This document shows positions 17,122 through 25,658 of a stretch of DNA of 64,000 nucleotides, one piece after another. A program made the translations under genes and the position numbers. The notes under the pieces were generated by a model. That model was not told where the DNA came from, did no database searches, and worked only from the letters and a program-made list of their open reading frames with translations. Position 1 is the first letter of the stretch; the number at the start of each line of letters is the position of its first letter. The DNA comes from Streptomyces naganishii JCM 4654 (lineage in GTDB: Bacteria; Actinomycetota; Actinomycetes; Streptomycetales; Streptomycetaceae), in assembly GCF_014650575.1 (NCBI RefSeq), contig NZ_BMVF01000025.1:37968-101967 (forward strand), written 5' to 3'.

Positions 17122-18212
17122 TGACCCACCGCGGCGAGCCCGAATTCCACGACCGGACTGCCGACCGCCTTCTCAGCCAGTACGGAGGCGACCTGGCCGC
17201 CCGCCTGGACGACGCCCTGGATGTCGAGGCCGGCCTGCGAGAGGCGCTGCTGCAGGTCCGCCACGACGCAGCGGTGGATCGTCTCGGCTGGGTGCTCGAC
17301 GTGGAGGCAGGTCTGAGGGCAGTCCTCCCACCCCTGCCTCCGTCCTCCCACACGTCCACTCGCTCAGCCCGTCGGGGCGACGACAACCGGTTCGCCTGGC
17401 CGGTCGGTGCGTCAGACCGCTTGTCACTGCGCACGAACCCGCATGTCGCGACGGCCTACCGTGCCCTCACCCGCGACATCGTGGTGGACGGTGAGTACCT
17501 GACCGGTGATGACGCACGTGACCTGGACCTGGATCTGGTCCGTGCCCTCGCCCACGACTTGGACCACGCCTTCACCCTCGGCGTGGACGCCGAGCGCGAT
17601 CGCGGCGGCGATTTCCGACGTGGTCTGGAGCGCGTGCGCTCCCTCAACCTGGCTCTCCGCCTCGACCTCGAGCGCGGTACCGGCCGCAACCACAACGGAA
17701 ACCGCGACCATCCCCATGCCATCGCGCGCGATCTCGACCGCGTCCGCGCCATGATCCGCGTCCTCGACCGCATCCGTGCTCGCAGCCGCCGTCAAGGTGC
17801 TTCCCTCGGACTCCTGCTTGATCGCGCCCACTCTCGCGCCCGCGACCTCGAACTGGCCCTCGGTCGCGCCGGCTCGGACCGCGTTCTCACCTCTACCATC
17901 GTCAACATCCGAGTTCACGAAGTTGCACGAGCCATCGGTATGGTGCTGGACCGGGTAGCGCCCGCGCTCGACCTGGACTCCGTGCACGCGTTCATCAACG
18001 ACTTCACCACCGCTGATCTCCGGGCCGTCGACCTCGACGGCCTCGACCTCGCTGGAGTGCGGTGGTCGGAAACCGGAACCCGGTGGCCTGCGGCGGTGGA
18101 TGTCGAAGAACTCAAGAGCCGCTCGGAGGAGACTCCTCCCTGCAGCGGGATCTGGGTAGTTCGATCTGGCACTGCGACCGTGCGAGGTCTTCCCGTCGAC
18201 ATGGGATCGTGA
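17121..18212 (+). CDS. Hypothetical Leu/Asp/Arg-rich protein coupled to the sigma factor
   Basis: A 363-residue protein of unknown function, starting at GTG 17121 (TAGTG overlap). It opens EPEFHDRTADRLLSQYGGDL and contains many short Leu-Asp repeats (DARDLDLDLVRALAHDLDHA) and long charged helices. It ends in a pentapeptide-like stretch (ADLRAVDLDGLDLAGVRWS) followed by VVRSGTATVR. The tail, LxGVRWS then VRSGTA, recurs in Streptomyces proteins encoded after similar small sigma factors, as far as I recall; that cannot be verified here. It may be the effector or regulator of this sigma unit. A long antisense frame opposite it is a shadow. Confidence 0.65.
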   Translation: MTHRGEPEFHDRTADRLLSQYGGDLAARLDDALDVEAGLREALLQVRHDAAVDRLGWVLDVEAGLRAVLPPLPPSSHTSTRSARRGDDNRFAWPVGASDRLSLRTNPHVATAYRALTRDIVVDGEYLTGDDARDLDLDLVRALAHDLDHAFTLGVDAERDRGGDFRRGLERVRSLNLALRLDLERGTGRNHNGNRDHPHAIARDLDRVRAMIRVLDRIRARSRRQGASLGLLLDRAHSRARDLELALGRAGSDRVLTSTIVNIRVHEVARAIGMVLDRVAPALDLDSVHAFINDFTTADLRAVDLDGLDLAGVRWSETGTRWPAAVDVEELKSRSEETPPCSGIWVVRSGTATVRGLPVDMGS

Positions 18213-18343
18213 ATCGATCACCACCGCCCGCAGCACTCTGGTCACCGGGTGAGTCGCTCGCAGGCCGCGGGCCCGCAGCGGTCAAGGGTTCTTGTTCACG
18301 TGCCGCGTCGGGCGACCCACACCGGGATCTCGGCAACTCACCG

Positions 18344-19207
18344 TCACTGACGCAGCCCGTGCCGGTCCACCCACGCGGAGATCGCCGCGGCGATCTCGGC
18401 AGGGTGGTCCTCCGGGGTGTGGTGCCCGGCCGGGACGTCATGGCGCTCGATCTCCAGGGCGGCCATGTGCTGCGCGCACCATGCGACGAGGCCGGGGCCC
18501 ATCATGGTGCCCGGGCCGGGCGCGAAGTCGATCAGCAGCTTGGGGACGTCCGCGCTGCTCGCGAGCCACGCGTCGTACGCCTCGACGCGGGCAACGACAT
18601 CGGCGGGCTCGCCCGCCAGGGGCATGGCTCGCGGCCACTGCAGCAGCGGTCGGCGGCTCTCCCGGGTCGGGTAGGGCCGGAGGTAGGCCTCCAGGTCGAC
18701 GGTGTCGAGGGGGGTGGCGACGGTGTCGGGCAGCCCCTTCTCGATCATGAGGTTGTCGTCGAGGATCATGGCCTCTCCCACTGCCTCCGTCTTGATGGCC
18801 CGGAACAGCTCGCGGCCGTCCTCGGGGAACTCCTCCCAGGTCATCGGTTTGACGATGGTCTCGGTGAAGGCGATGCCTCGGACCCGGCCGGGGTGGCGGG
18901 CGGCGAAGTCGAAGGCGAGCGCGCCGCCCCAGTCGTGCCCGACCAGGACGACGCCGTCGAGGCCGAGCGCGTCGAACCAGGCGTCGAGGTAGCGGGTGTG
19001 GTCGTCGAAGGTGTAGTCGATGTCGGGTTTGCCGGACTCGCCCATGCCGATGAGATCGGGAGCGAGCAGGCGGCCCCGGCCGACGGCCGGCAGAACGTTC
19101 CGCCACAGATGTGAGGAGGTGGGGTTGCCGTGCAGGAAGACGATCGGCGCGCCGGAGCCGAGCGCGCGATAGTCGATCGTCGAGTCGAGGACGGGGGTGG
19201 TCGGCAT
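18344..19207 (-). CDS. Haloalkane dehalogenase (alpha/beta hydrolase)
   Basis: A 287-residue alpha/beta hydrolase matching the HLD-II haloalkane dehalogenases, which replace halogen by hydroxyl. The halide-binding pair is present as HGNPTSSHLW (N28) and the nucleophile elbow as VGHDWGG (D92, W93). The acid is probably E116 in FTETIVKPM, and the base histidine lies in AGHHTPEDHP near the C-terminus. ATG 19207 is preceded by GGGAG at 8 bp; upstream in-frame sequence was excluded. It lies 46 bp downstream of the NmrA-like gene and is probably co-transcribed with it under the TetR-type regulator at 20149. Epoxide hydrolase is the main alternative, but the Asn/Trp halide site argues against it. 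Confidence 0.85.
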   Translation of the reverse strand: MPTTPVLDSTIDYRALGSGAPIVFLHGNPTSSHLWRNVLPAVGRGRLLAPDLIGMGESGKPDIDYTFDDHTRYLDAWFDALGLDGVVLVGHDWGGALAFDFAARHPGRVRGIAFTETIVKPMTWEEFPEDGRELFRAIKTEAVGEAMILDDNLMIEKGLPDTVATPLDTVDLEAYLRPYPTRESRRPLLQWPRAMPLAGEPADVVARVEAYDAWLASSADVPKLLIDFAPGPGTMMGPGLVAWCAQHMAALEIERHDVPAGHHTPEDHPAEIAAAISAWVDRHGLRQ

Positions 19208-19253
19208 GAGGATTCTCCCGGAAGTGTGTCGAGGGGACGTGCAACCCGCCGGA

Positions 19254-20072
19254 TCAGCGGAAGGCGGCGGTGCTGCGGGAGGCCCACTCCGCGAAGGGGC
19301 GAGGCGCACGGCCCAGGACCCGCTCGACGTCGGGGCTCACCCGGCGCTCGGCGCGCAGCGGCTCTCCGAGGATGGCGAGGGTGCCTTCCACCACCGGTTC
19401 GGGCATGAACGCGAGCATCTGCTCCCGGGCTTCTTCGCGGGTCTGCTCCACGAAGCGGACCGGCTCGCCGAGCGCGGCGCCGATCGCCGCGGCCCGCTCG
19501 CGCGGGGTGGTCGGAGCGGGGCCGGTGAGCTCGTACACGGCACCGGCGTGGCCGGGCTGCAGCAGCGCGGCGGCGGCGACCTCCGCGACGTCCGCCGGGT
19601 CGACCATCGGCAGGCCGACGTCGCCGAACGGCGCGGCGGCCACCCGGTCGGCGCGGATCGCCCCGGCCCAGGCGAAGGCGTTGGAGTTCAGCCCGCCGCA
19701 GCGCAGCACGGTCCAGTCGAGACCGGAGCCACGGAGCGCGGTCTCGAAGGCGGCGGGGTGGCGGTAGGCGTCCGGGCGGGTGGCGACGCCCAGGGAGGAG
19801 ACGAGGACGACGCGGCGGACGCCGGCCGCCCTCGCGGCGTCGACGACGCCCTGCGGGTCGTCGCCGGCCACCAACAGGAACAGTGCGTCGGCGCCGTCGA
19901 GCGCGGGGCGCAGACTGCCGGGGTCAGCGAGGTCGGCCCGCACATGGGGCACGCCGACGGGGAGGTCGCGCGCCTCGCCCCGCGAAACCGCGGTCACCGC
20001 CTCGCCGCCCTCGGCGAGGATGCGGACCAGTTCTCGGCCGACGTTTCCGGTGGCTCCGGTCACTGTGATCAT
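19254..20072 (-). CDS. NmrA-like NAD(P)-binding protein
   Basis: A 272-residue atypical short-chain dehydrogenase of the NmrA/QOR2 type. The Rossmann motif is TVTGATGNVGREL (GxxGxxG). Later landmarks are VVLVSSLGVATRP, the substrate-side LRCGGLNSNAFAWAG and VDPADVAEVAAAAL. The tyrosine-lysine pair of classical SDRs is absent, as usual for NmrA-like quinone reductases or redox sensors. ATG 20072 is preferred because GGAG sits 6 bp before it; a TTG four codons upstream is possible. It is divergent from a TetR regulator across a 76-bp gap containing a palindrome, and is probably its target. Confidence 0.88.
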   Translation of the reverse strand: MITVTGATGNVGRELVRILAEGGEAVTAVSRGEARDLPVGVPHVRADLADPGSLRPALDGADALFLLVAGDDPQGVVDAARAAGVRRVVLVSSLGVATRPDAYRHPAAFETALRGSGLDWTVLRCGGLNSNAFAWAGAIRADRVAAAPFGDVGLPMVDPADVAEVAAAALLQPGHAGAVYELTGPAPTTPRERAAAIGAALGEPVRFVEQTREEAREQMLAFMPEPVVEGTLAILGEPLRAERRVSPDVERVLGRAPRPFAEWASRSTAAFR

Positions 20073-20084
20073 GAAAGGCTCCAA

Positions 20085-20104
20085 TAAGTTAGTTGGCTGA
20101 CTTA
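20085..20104. promoter_or_regulatory. 20-bp palindrome between NmrA-like and tetR genes, probable operator
   Basis: TAAGTTAG-TTGG-CTGACTTA is an inverted repeat (7 of 8 pairs) in the divergent gap. Its length and AT-rich half-sites are typical of TetR-family operators, so the regulator at 20149 probably binds here and represses both directions. Confidence 0.6.
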
Positions 20105-20148
20105 CTGCGACGGTAGCACGTCCCGAGAGGGGATCTATAGTTGGTCAG

Positions 20149-20751
20149 GTGACTGACTCAGCGAATCCCGGGGCGCGGGCAGCCGACAAGCGCCGACGGC
20201 TCACCGCCGCGGCAGCGCAAGTCCTGTACGAGCAGGGCGTCGAGCGCACCACCCTCGCCGACATCGCACGGGCGGCCGACGTCCCCGTCGGCAACGTCTA
20301 CTACTACTTCAAAACCAAGGACGAACTGGTCCGGGCCGCTCTGTCCGAGCACAGCACGCATCTGGACGAACTCATCGCCTCGCTGGAACAGTTGCCCGAC
20401 CCCCGCGACCGCCTCAAGGTCCTGATCGAAGCCTGGGTCAGCCGACGCGACGCCGCGGCCCGCTATGGCTGCCCCACCGGAACCCTGGCCGTCGAACTCG
20501 ACAAGCGTGCCGACGGCACCCTCGATGTGGAGGCCGGCGCCGTGATCCGGCGGCTGCTCGACTGGGCCGGGCACCAGTTCCGCGCCTTGGCTCTGCCCGA
20601 CCCGGACGACCTCGCCCTCACCCTCGTCTCCGCTTACCAGGGCATGTCTCTTCTGGCCAACGCCCTGCGCGACCCGGACGTCATGACCCGAGAGGGCACC
20701 CGCCTCCTCGGCTGGCTCGACTCCCTCAAGGCTCCCGACCGGAGTCCCTGA
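20149..20751 (+). CDS. TetR/AcrR family transcriptional regulator
   Basis: A 200-residue TetR-family repressor. The N-terminal DNA-binding domain is visible as RRRLTAAAAQVLYEQGVERT, then LADIARAADVPVGNVYYYFK and TKDELVRAAL. The C-terminal ligand domain is about 130 residues and ends with GMSLLANALRDPDVM, a common theme of the TetR_C_6/ YxaF-like group. It starts at GTG 20149, shortly after the probable operator at 20085-20104, and is divergent from the NmrA/dehalogenase pair. It should control those genes and itself. The inducer is unknown but likely a small hydrophobic or halogenated compound given the neighbours (inference). Confidence 0.92.
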   Translation: MTDSANPGARAADKRRRLTAAAAQVLYEQGVERTTLADIARAADVPVGNVYYYFKTKDELVRAALSEHSTHLDELIASLEQLPDPRDRLKVLIEAWVSRRDAAARYGCPTGTLAVELDKRADGTLDVEAGAVIRRLLDWAGHQFRALALPDPDDLALTLVSAYQGMSLLANALRDPDVMTREGTRLLGWLDSLKAPDRSP

Positions 20752-20955
20752 CGGGGCCACGCGGAGGCGACGTGGTGGGTCGTACACCGAGCGATCCCCG
20801 CAGGGGCGGGACCGGCCGGCTCACCACCGCGGGCTGCGCTGCCGTATCCGTTCCGGACGTGGGCCCGGGGGAGCTACTGCGTGGGTCGGCCTCGGCACTG
20901 CCGGAAGGACAGCGCCGTCCGGTCGACATTGACGGGTGGGTGCTATGAAGGGTGT

Positions 20956-23757
20956 ATGGAGGTTTCTTCCGGGCGCCCTCGGAGCCCGGAACGTCATCCG
21001 CTCACCGGACACCCGCGGCGGCGCCGGGGCTTCCTGCTGAACGTGCACAGTGCGGCCGGCCAGGTGTTCCTGCTCCAGGTCGCCATCGTGGTCGTGCTGG
21101 TCCTGGCCGCGGTGGCGGCCATGGTGTTCCAGACGGCGCGGGACGCGGTGCAGCGGGGCCGCCGTGAGTCGGTCGTCGCGGCCCAGTCGTTCGCGAGTGC
21201 CCCCGGCACGGCGGCGGCACTGCAGAGCCGCCACCCGACGGCGGTGCTCCAGCCGCGGGCCGAGGAGGCGCGCAAGCGCACGGGCGTCGACTTCATCGTC
21301 GCCATGAACACGCAAGGCATCCGCTACACGTATCCCTATCCGCAGGAGATAGGAAAGAAGTTCGTCGGCACCATCGCGCCGGCGGTGAACGGCCGGACCG
21401 TGATCGAGCAGGCCGGCGGGCCGCCCCTGCCCGCGGGCGGGGGCACGGACGTGCAGGCCGTGGTCCCGGTGACCGACTCGCGCGGCAAGGTGGTCGGTCT
21501 GGTCTCCGCCGGAATCACGGTCAGGAACGTATCGGCACTGTGGCTGCCCCAGCTGCCGATCATCCTGGGCAGCGGGGCCGCCGCGCTGGGGATGGCCACA
21601 GCCGGGACGACGCTGGTGGCGCGGCGGTTGCGCCGGCAGACGCGAGGCCTGGCCCCGGAGGAGCTGGCGAGCCTGTACGAGCACCACGACGCGGTGCTGC
21701 ACTCGGTACGCGAAGGGGTGCTGATCACCAGCGCCGACGGGCGGCTCCTGCTGGTCAACGACGAGGCCAGACGGTTGGTGGACCTGCCGGCCGATGTCGA
21801 AGGACGTCCGGTACGGGAACTGGGGCTGCCAGAGTCTGTCATGTGTCTGCTGTCGTCGTCGGAGGAGGTCACCGACGAGGTGCATCTCGTCGGTGACCGG
21901 TTGCTGACGGTCAACAGGCGGCCGACGCATGGGCACGGCGGCCTGGGAGGCAATGTCGTGACCCTGCGGGACACCACGGAGCTGGCGGCGGTCTCGGGGC
22001 GGGCGGAGGCCGCGCGGGAGCGGTTGATGCTGCTGTACGAGGCCGGGGTGGGGATCGGCACCACGCTGGACGTGGAGCGCACTGCCCAGGAGTTGGCCGA
22101 CGTCGCGGCGCCGCGGTTCGCCGACCTGGTGACGGTGGACCTCCTGGACGCGGTGACGCGCGGGTGGGAACCGACGGCGGAGGGCTGGCGGAACCTGCGC
22201 CGGGCGGCCGTCGGCGGTGAGCAGCGGTCGATTCCGGTGTGCCCGCCGGGCGAGGTGGTCACGTTCTCGAGCCGGGCGCCGCAGTTGCGCGCGCTGCAGG
22301 AGCGGCGGGGCATGCTGGAGACGGATCTGAGACAGGCGCACGACTGGTGGGAACAGGGCCCGGAGCGCGCCCGGAAGGCCGCGGAGCACAGCTTGCGTTC
22401 ACTGGTCACCGTACCGCTGCGGGCGCGCGATGTACCGCTGGGCGTGGCGAACTTCTACCGGGCAGCGGACTCCCCGGCATTTCAGCCGGACGACCTCTCC
22501 TTCGCGGAGGAACTGGCCGCGCGAGCGGCCACCGCCATCGACAACGCCCGCAGGTTCACCCGGGAGCACGCGATGGCGGTGACCTTGCAGCGCAGCCTGC
22601 TGCCGCGGGCCCAGCCGGACCAGGACACACTGCAGGTGGCCTGGCGGTATCTGCCCGCGGAGGCGGGGGTGGGCGGGGACTGGTTCGATGTCATCCCCCT
22701 TGCCGGAATGCGGGTCGCACTGGTCATGGGCGACGTCGTGGGGCACGGCCTGCAAGCGGCGGCGACCATGGGGCGGCTGCGCACCGCGGTGCACAACTTT
22801 TCCACTCTGGACCTCCCCGTCGACGAGGTGCTGGGGAACCTGGACGATCTCGTCATCCGCATGGGCGAGGAGGAGAGGGCGGGCGATGCGGCGGACGGCC
22901 ATGAGGGGATGGGTGTGACCGGGGCGACATGTCTCTACGCGGTCTACGACCCGGTTGCGGGGACGTGCACGATGGCCCGGGCGGGGCACCCGGAGCCGGT
23001 GGCAGTGTGGCCGGACGGGACGGTGGCCTGTCCCGGCGTTCCGGCCTCGCCGCCGCTCGGTCTGGGTGGTCACCCCTTCGAGACCGCCGAGATCGCGCTG
23101 CCGGAGGGTTCACAGCTGGTGCTGTACACCGACGGACTGGTGGACGAACGCGCCCACGACATCGACGTGGGCATGGAGCGGCTGCGAAACGCCCTGGCCG
23201 GCTCGGGGGGCCGCGCTCCGGAGGAGACGTGCCAGGCGGTGATCGATGCGCTGAAGCCGTCGCACGCCTCCGACGACGTCGCACTGCTGGTGGCGTGCAC
23301 CCGGGTGCTCCCGTCCTCGCACGTGGCGCAGTGGGCTGTACCACCGGACCCGGCGGCGGTCCCCGAGGTGCGCGAGCGGTGCAGGCGGACGTTGCGTGAG
23401 TGGGGGCTGGGGGAGGCCGGCTTCGCCACCGAGCTGATCCTCAGCGAGTTGGTCACGAACGCGATCCGGTACGGCTCGCCTCCGGTCGGCGTGCGGCTCC
23501 TGCGTGGGCGCTGCCTCGTCTGCGAGGTGTCGGACGGCAGCGGAACCTCCCCGCGTCTGCGGCGGGCGGCGACAACGGACGAGGGCGGGCGTGGGCTGTT
23601 CCTGGTGGCGCAGTTCGCTCAGCGGTGGGGAACGCGGTACACGACCCACGGCAAGGTCATCTGGACTGAGCAACTCCTCGTCGACGGCACGCCCGCCGCC
23701 ACGAGCCACGCGCCGGTCGACTTCCTCCTCGACCAGTTCGACGACCTGGAAACGTGA
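20956..23757 (+). CDS. SpoIIE-type PP2C phosphatase with sensor, PAS, GAF and HATPase domains
   Basis: A 933-residue membrane signalling protein. TM1 lies at ~37-59 and TM2 at ~193-222. Between them is a CitA/DcuS-like extracytoplasmic sensor (VDFIVAMNTQGIRYTYPYPQ). A PAS domain follows at ~245-350 (GVLITSADGRLLLVNDEARR), then GAF at ~360-535 and the SpoIIE/RsbU PP2C phosphatase at ~570-780 (GGDWFDVIPL, MGDVVGHGLQA, YTDGLVDER, SDDVALLV). The C-terminal RsbW-like ATPase at ~800-915 has SELVTNAIRYG and DEGGRGLFLV. Such proteins control anti-anti-sigma factors in Streptomyces. ATG 20956 follows GAAGG. No sigma or anti-sigma partner is adjacent. Confidence 0.9.
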   Translation: MEVSSGRPRSPERHPLTGHPRRRRGFLLNVHSAAGQVFLLQVAIVVVLVLAAVAAMVFQTARDAVQRGRRESVVAAQSFASAPGTAAALQSRHPTAVLQPRAEEARKRTGVDFIVAMNTQGIRYTYPYPQEIGKKFVGTIAPAVNGRTVIEQAGGPPLPAGGGTDVQAVVPVTDSRGKVVGLVSAGITVRNVSALWLPQLPIILGSGAAALGMATAGTTLVARRLRRQTRGLAPEELASLYEHHDAVLHSVREGVLITSADGRLLLVNDEARRLVDLPADVEGRPVRELGLPESVMCLLSSSEEVTDEVHLVGDRLLTVNRRPTHGHGGLGGNVVTLRDTTELAAVSGRAEAARERLMLLYEAGVGIGTTLDVERTAQELADVAAPRFADLVTVDLLDAVTRGWEPTAEGWRNLRRAAVGGEQRSIPVCPPGEVVTFSSRAPQLRALQERRGMLETDLRQAHDWWEQGPERARKAAEHSLRSLVTVPLRARDVPLGVANFYRAADSPAFQPDDLSFAEELAARAATAIDNARRFTREHAMAVTLQRSLLPRAQPDQDTLQVAWRYLPAEAGVGGDWFDVIPLAGMRVALVMGDVVGHGLQAAATMGRLRTAVHNFSTLDLPVDEVLGNLDDLVIRMGEEERAGDAADGHEGMGVTGATCLYAVYDPVAGTCTMARAGHPEPVAVWPDGTVACPGVPASPPLGLGGHPFETAEIALPEGSQLVLYTDGLVDERAHDIDVGMERLRNALAGSGGRAPEETCQAVIDALKPSHASDDVALLVACTRVLPSSHVAQWAVPPDPAAVPEVRERCRRTLREWGLGEAGFATELILSELVTNAIRYGSPPVGVRLLRGRCLVCEVSDGSGTSPRLRRAATTDEGGRGLFLVAQFAQRWGTRYTTHGKVIWTEQLLVDGTPAATSHAPVDFLLDQFDDLET

Positions 23758-23838
23758 ACGCGTGTGGTCCACGGGGGCGCCTCACCCTGAGCGGACGGCC
23801 CGTAACGCCCGAGGGTGGCACACCTTTCCCCCGCCCCG

Positions 23839-23976
23839 CGCGAGGTCGCTTGGGTGCTGCGGCCCGGCGGCACCTTCGTGTACACCGCCCGCCACACTGG
23901 CGACGCTCACCGCGGCACCGGCAGCCCGCGGGGACGACATCTTCGAACACGGTGGATCCGCTCGCCTCATGGCTGC
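23839..23976 (+). pseudogene. Class I SAM methyltransferase fragment
   Basis: A short stretch reads EVAWVLRPGGTFVYTARHTG and then, in a second frame, RGDDIFEHGGSARLMAA. This matches the motif II/III region of class I methyltransferases (RVLRPGGTFVYTVRHTGD...GDDIYEHGGF, from memory). Nothing before or after belongs to the family, and a frameshift separates the two pieces. It is a relic of at most 46 codons, just after the SpoIIE-type gene. Confidence 0.55.
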
Positions 23977-24177
23977 CGTGGACGGTTGCTCAGTGCTCTT
24001 GCGCAGGGCCGTTGGGGGCAGAATGGGCCGCGCAGCCGTCGGTGTCATCGAGGGCGGAGTCCGGGACTGCGGCGGCGTGCCAGGACGGCACGTAGGGGAG
24101 AGGAAGCGGCGGCACCTGCCAGCCGGCAGCGGCCCATTGAACGAACCGGTAGGCACCTGCCCCGGCGGGACGAACAG

Positions 24178-24945
24178 ATGGTCCGTCTCGAACGGCATGT
24201 GAAGGACCTCGTCGCCTCCCATGGCACGGTCGAGGGCCGGAAAATGCTGCACCGGTACGCGACGTCGCATCTCCTGCGTCGGCTTCGCCGACGCAGCCGC
24301 GGCAAAGAGATTACGCACTACCGGCTCGCGAGCGCACGGCAACATCTGCCGGCGGCCGTCCACCTCCTGGACTGGCTCGAAGAGGAGAATCTGACCCTTC
24401 CAACCTGCCGTCAGGCCGACCTTGAACGCTGGATGACCAGCGACGATGTCCGCCATCGCCGGGGGCAGGACACTTCGTGCGCTGGGCCCTGTCCCAGAAC
24501 ATCACCGGCGACCTCAGCTTCCCTGCCGAGCGATGGAACGGACCCTCCCAGGCCATGGTCGACGAGGCCCGCTGGAACACCGCCCGAGCCTGCTGCACGA
24601 CGACACTCTCAAGCCTGAAGACCGCCTGTGGAGACGGACGGAGCCGTTCGCATCCGCCTCGGCGTCGTGCCGGTCGAGCTTCCCGCACCCGTCGCTGACC
24701 TGGCCCGTCAGCAGGTCGCGGCCCGCCGCAGCCATGCCGTTCTCGGCCGGACAGAGTCACACTGGCTGTTCCCCGGCGGCCGGCTCGGCCGGCCGATCGG
24801 TGCCTGGTCCATGGGCGAGAGGCTCCGCAAACTCGGCATCCGGCTTGCGGAAGCCCGCTCTACCGCCCTGTTCCAGCTCGCCACCGAGCATCCTCGCCAA
24901 GTGCGAATGGATCAAGGATACCGGGTACCGCACCCAAGGTGATCG
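24178..24945 (+). pseudogene. Tyrosine-recombinase/integrase-like pseudogene
   Basis: Pieces of a Streptomyces site-specific integrase-like protein lie in three frames. The first is KMLHRYATSHLLRRLRRRSR with HLPAAVHLLDWLEEENLTL and DLERWMTSDD. After a shift near 24465 comes GHFVRWALSQNITGDLSFPA with RWNGPSQAM. After another near 24590 comes LLHDDTLKPEDRL, joined across a small deletion to VRIRLGVVPVELPAP and HWLFPGGRLGRPIGAWSM. It ends RSTALFQLATE and then loses frame. With at least three shifts and a deletion it is inactive. No att site could be defined. Confidence 0.75.
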
Positions 24946-25658
24946 GCCATGGCGCCTGCCGCGGGATCGGTGTGGAAGTTGTCCAGCGTGATGCCGGTGT
25001 CGAGGGCTTGGTTGTGGTCTCGCGGCGTTGGGTCGTGGAGTGGTTCTTGGACCGGCTCGTGCACTGCCGCTGTTTGGCCCGTGCCTGCGGAAGTCCGCGC
25101 TCACCGGTTCGGAGCCGTTTTCTTTGTGGTTGGGAAGGTGTGGGGGGTGGTTTTTGGGGTGGATGTGGGTCTGGTCCGGGGTTGTTGGTGGGGTGGGGTG
25201 GGGTGGGGTGGGGGGGGTGGGGGGTGTTGGGCATTGCGGTGATTTCGGGTGGGTGTGGGTTGGTGGGTGCTTTGGGGGTGTATAGGGGGAGCAGTGGTGG
25301 ATGGGTGGTGTCGAGGTGAGGCGTTTTCTGCTGGGCTGTTGGAGGTGGTTGGGGTGTTCGGGCGGGGTCCGTTCGGGTGGGGTCTGCCGGTGTGTTGTGC
25401 GCTGTTGCTGTGGGTGCTGTGGGTGCTGTGGGGTTAGTGGATCGTCGATGAGAGTTTTGTGGAGGTGCTCGGCGCTGTGCTGGGATTGCTGGGCTCGAGG
25501 GTTGTGGCGGTTTTCGGTGGGGTTGTGGGGGTGGTGCCGGGCTGGTTTGGAGGTGTGGTGACTGTGGCGGGGACACGGTTGGCTTGTGGTGCCGGCGGGG
25601 GGTGCTGGTGTTTGTCGGGTTTCGGTGTGCTGGTGCGGGGTGGGGCTGAGGGTCTGTC
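24946..25658 (+). other. Strongly strand-asymmetric G/T-rich tract with G-quadruplex potential
   Basis: From about 25120 to 25658 the plus strand is almost only G and T; some 60-base lines contain five or fewer A+C. A run of TGGGG units and longer G-tracts fills 25189-25225, which could fold into stacked G-quadruplexes. Frames that remain open translate to low-complexity Gly/Trp/Val/Cys text, so I treat them as non-coding. The skew fades inside the first 200 bp of the DUF4012 gene, of which this is the upstream region. It could be a structured leader, promoter-proximal G4 or R-loop-forming region. Confidence 0.6.

Noticed and set aside
17424..18245. 273-codon minus-strand frame opposite the Leu/Asp-rich protein
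   Set aside because: Val/Glu/Gly-rich mirror of the plus-strand repeats; the plus strand has start coupling and a recognisable tail.
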